This document shows, piece by piece, positions 44,396-44,549 of a DNA stretch of 44,549 bases. The notes below the pieces were generated by a model that was given only the letters and a program-made list of their open reading frames with translations, was not told where the DNA came from and made no database searches. Each line of letters starts with the position of its first letter. The stretch's first letter is position 1. The stretch spans positions 1-44,549 of the forward strand of contig CANPYK010000018.1 in assembly GCA_947588605.1 (NCBI GenBank), read 5' to 3'. The stretch is from an uncultured Oscillospiraceae bacterium. GTDB lineage: Bacteria > Bacillota > Clostridia > Oscillospirales > Oscillospiraceae. A program made the position numbers and the translations under genes.

Positions 44396-44549
44396 GCATA
44401 TGTACGTCGGAAAAAATACCTTTTGTCAAATCGAGTGTGCGAGCGCAGCGAGTGCGCGAGATTTGACAGCAGAAAGGGGCTGTGAAAAAAGAGCAGATAT
44501 AAGCTCGGCTTTTCACAGCCCCTGTTTTTGTGTGGAAAAATAACCACAT
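44396..44549 (-). repeat. Four-hairpin intergenic element, copy G (partial, cut by window edge)
   Basis: In plus order: CATATGTACGTCGGAAAAAA (hairpin 4, left arm decayed), TACCTTTTG, hairpin 3 closed by TCAAATC/GATTTGA as in copy D, CAGCAG, then hairpin 2 AAAGGGGCTGTGAAAA/TTTTCACAGCCCCT with a 21-nt loop. The arm matches the half-stem of copy A. Hairpin 1 would lie beyond the window. Confidence 0.8.

Overview
The window reads as a GC-rich chromosome segment from a low-GC-lineage anaerobe of the Clostridia, most likely an Oscillospiraceae-type gut bacterium (Flavonifractor/Intestinimonas/Oscillibacter-like). This is inferred from the dgt-dnaG-rpoD cluster, a YlmC/YmxH-type sporulation protein, a T-box in front of thrS, an L20-type leader in front of infC-rpmI-rplT, strong AGGAGG ribosome binding sites, and consensus sigma-A promoters with 17-bp spacers. 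No species assignment is claimed.

Layout. 0.1-4.6 kb: the str operon (rpsL-rpsG-fusA-tuf) on the minus strand. 4.8-9.0 kb: dgt, dnaG and rpoD on the plus strand; dnaG appears to start with ACG. 9.0-11.9 kb: an acyltransferase-3 membrane protein, a YlmC/YmxH protein and a membrane-anchored GH26-like protein. 12.1-14.0 kb: rpsB-tsf. 14.7-17.0 kb: a histidine-kinase-like ATPase without a phosphoacceptor His, divergent from gap. 17.7-19.8 kb: thrS with a T-box leader. 19.8-20.9 kb: a 70-residue protein divergent from two XRE regulators. 20.9-23.0 kb: ktrB-ktrA. 23.7-28.8 kb: an LRR lipoprotein, an RlmI-type methyltransferase, murC, and a CCA-adding enzyme. 28.8-29.6 kb: two tandem, nearly identical copies of what looks like a TxpA/RatA-style type I toxin-antitoxin locus, too small for ordinary gene calling. 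29.7-31.1 kb: infC (ATC start)-rpmI-rplT. 31.3-34.1 kb: a TldE/TldD pair. 34.1-34.4 kb: tRNA-Val(GAC) and tRNA-Arg(ACG). 34.8-38.2 kb: decayed mobile DNA (IS30 fragment, truncated relaxase, mobC, RepA-like ATPase, AT-rich remnant). 38.2-44.1 kb: a five-gene, translationally coupled ABC-transporter operon next to an AgrC/LytTR-type two-component system.

Two families of non-coding repeats run through the intergenic spaces. The first, six copies here, is a roughly 175-nt element of up to four consecutive hairpins. Its linkers are conserved (ACTGGC, TGCCAAGGGGAACGTGCG, CTGTCA, ACAAAAGGTATTTTTTCCG), while the hairpin arms differ from copy to copy yet always stay complementary. Four copies abut the stop codon of an upstream gene (tuf, tsf, ktrA, rplT). 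This is the best candidate here for something undescribed. The second family, four copies, is a 280-590 bp GC-rich mosaic of palindromes.

Most of the window is core translation, replication, transcription, K+ uptake and cell-wall machinery under stable promoters and RNA leaders. The accessory character is concentrated in the toxin-antitoxin tandem, the 19.8-20.9 kb regulator module, the mobile remnant after the tRNAs, and the right-hand transporter/two-component island.
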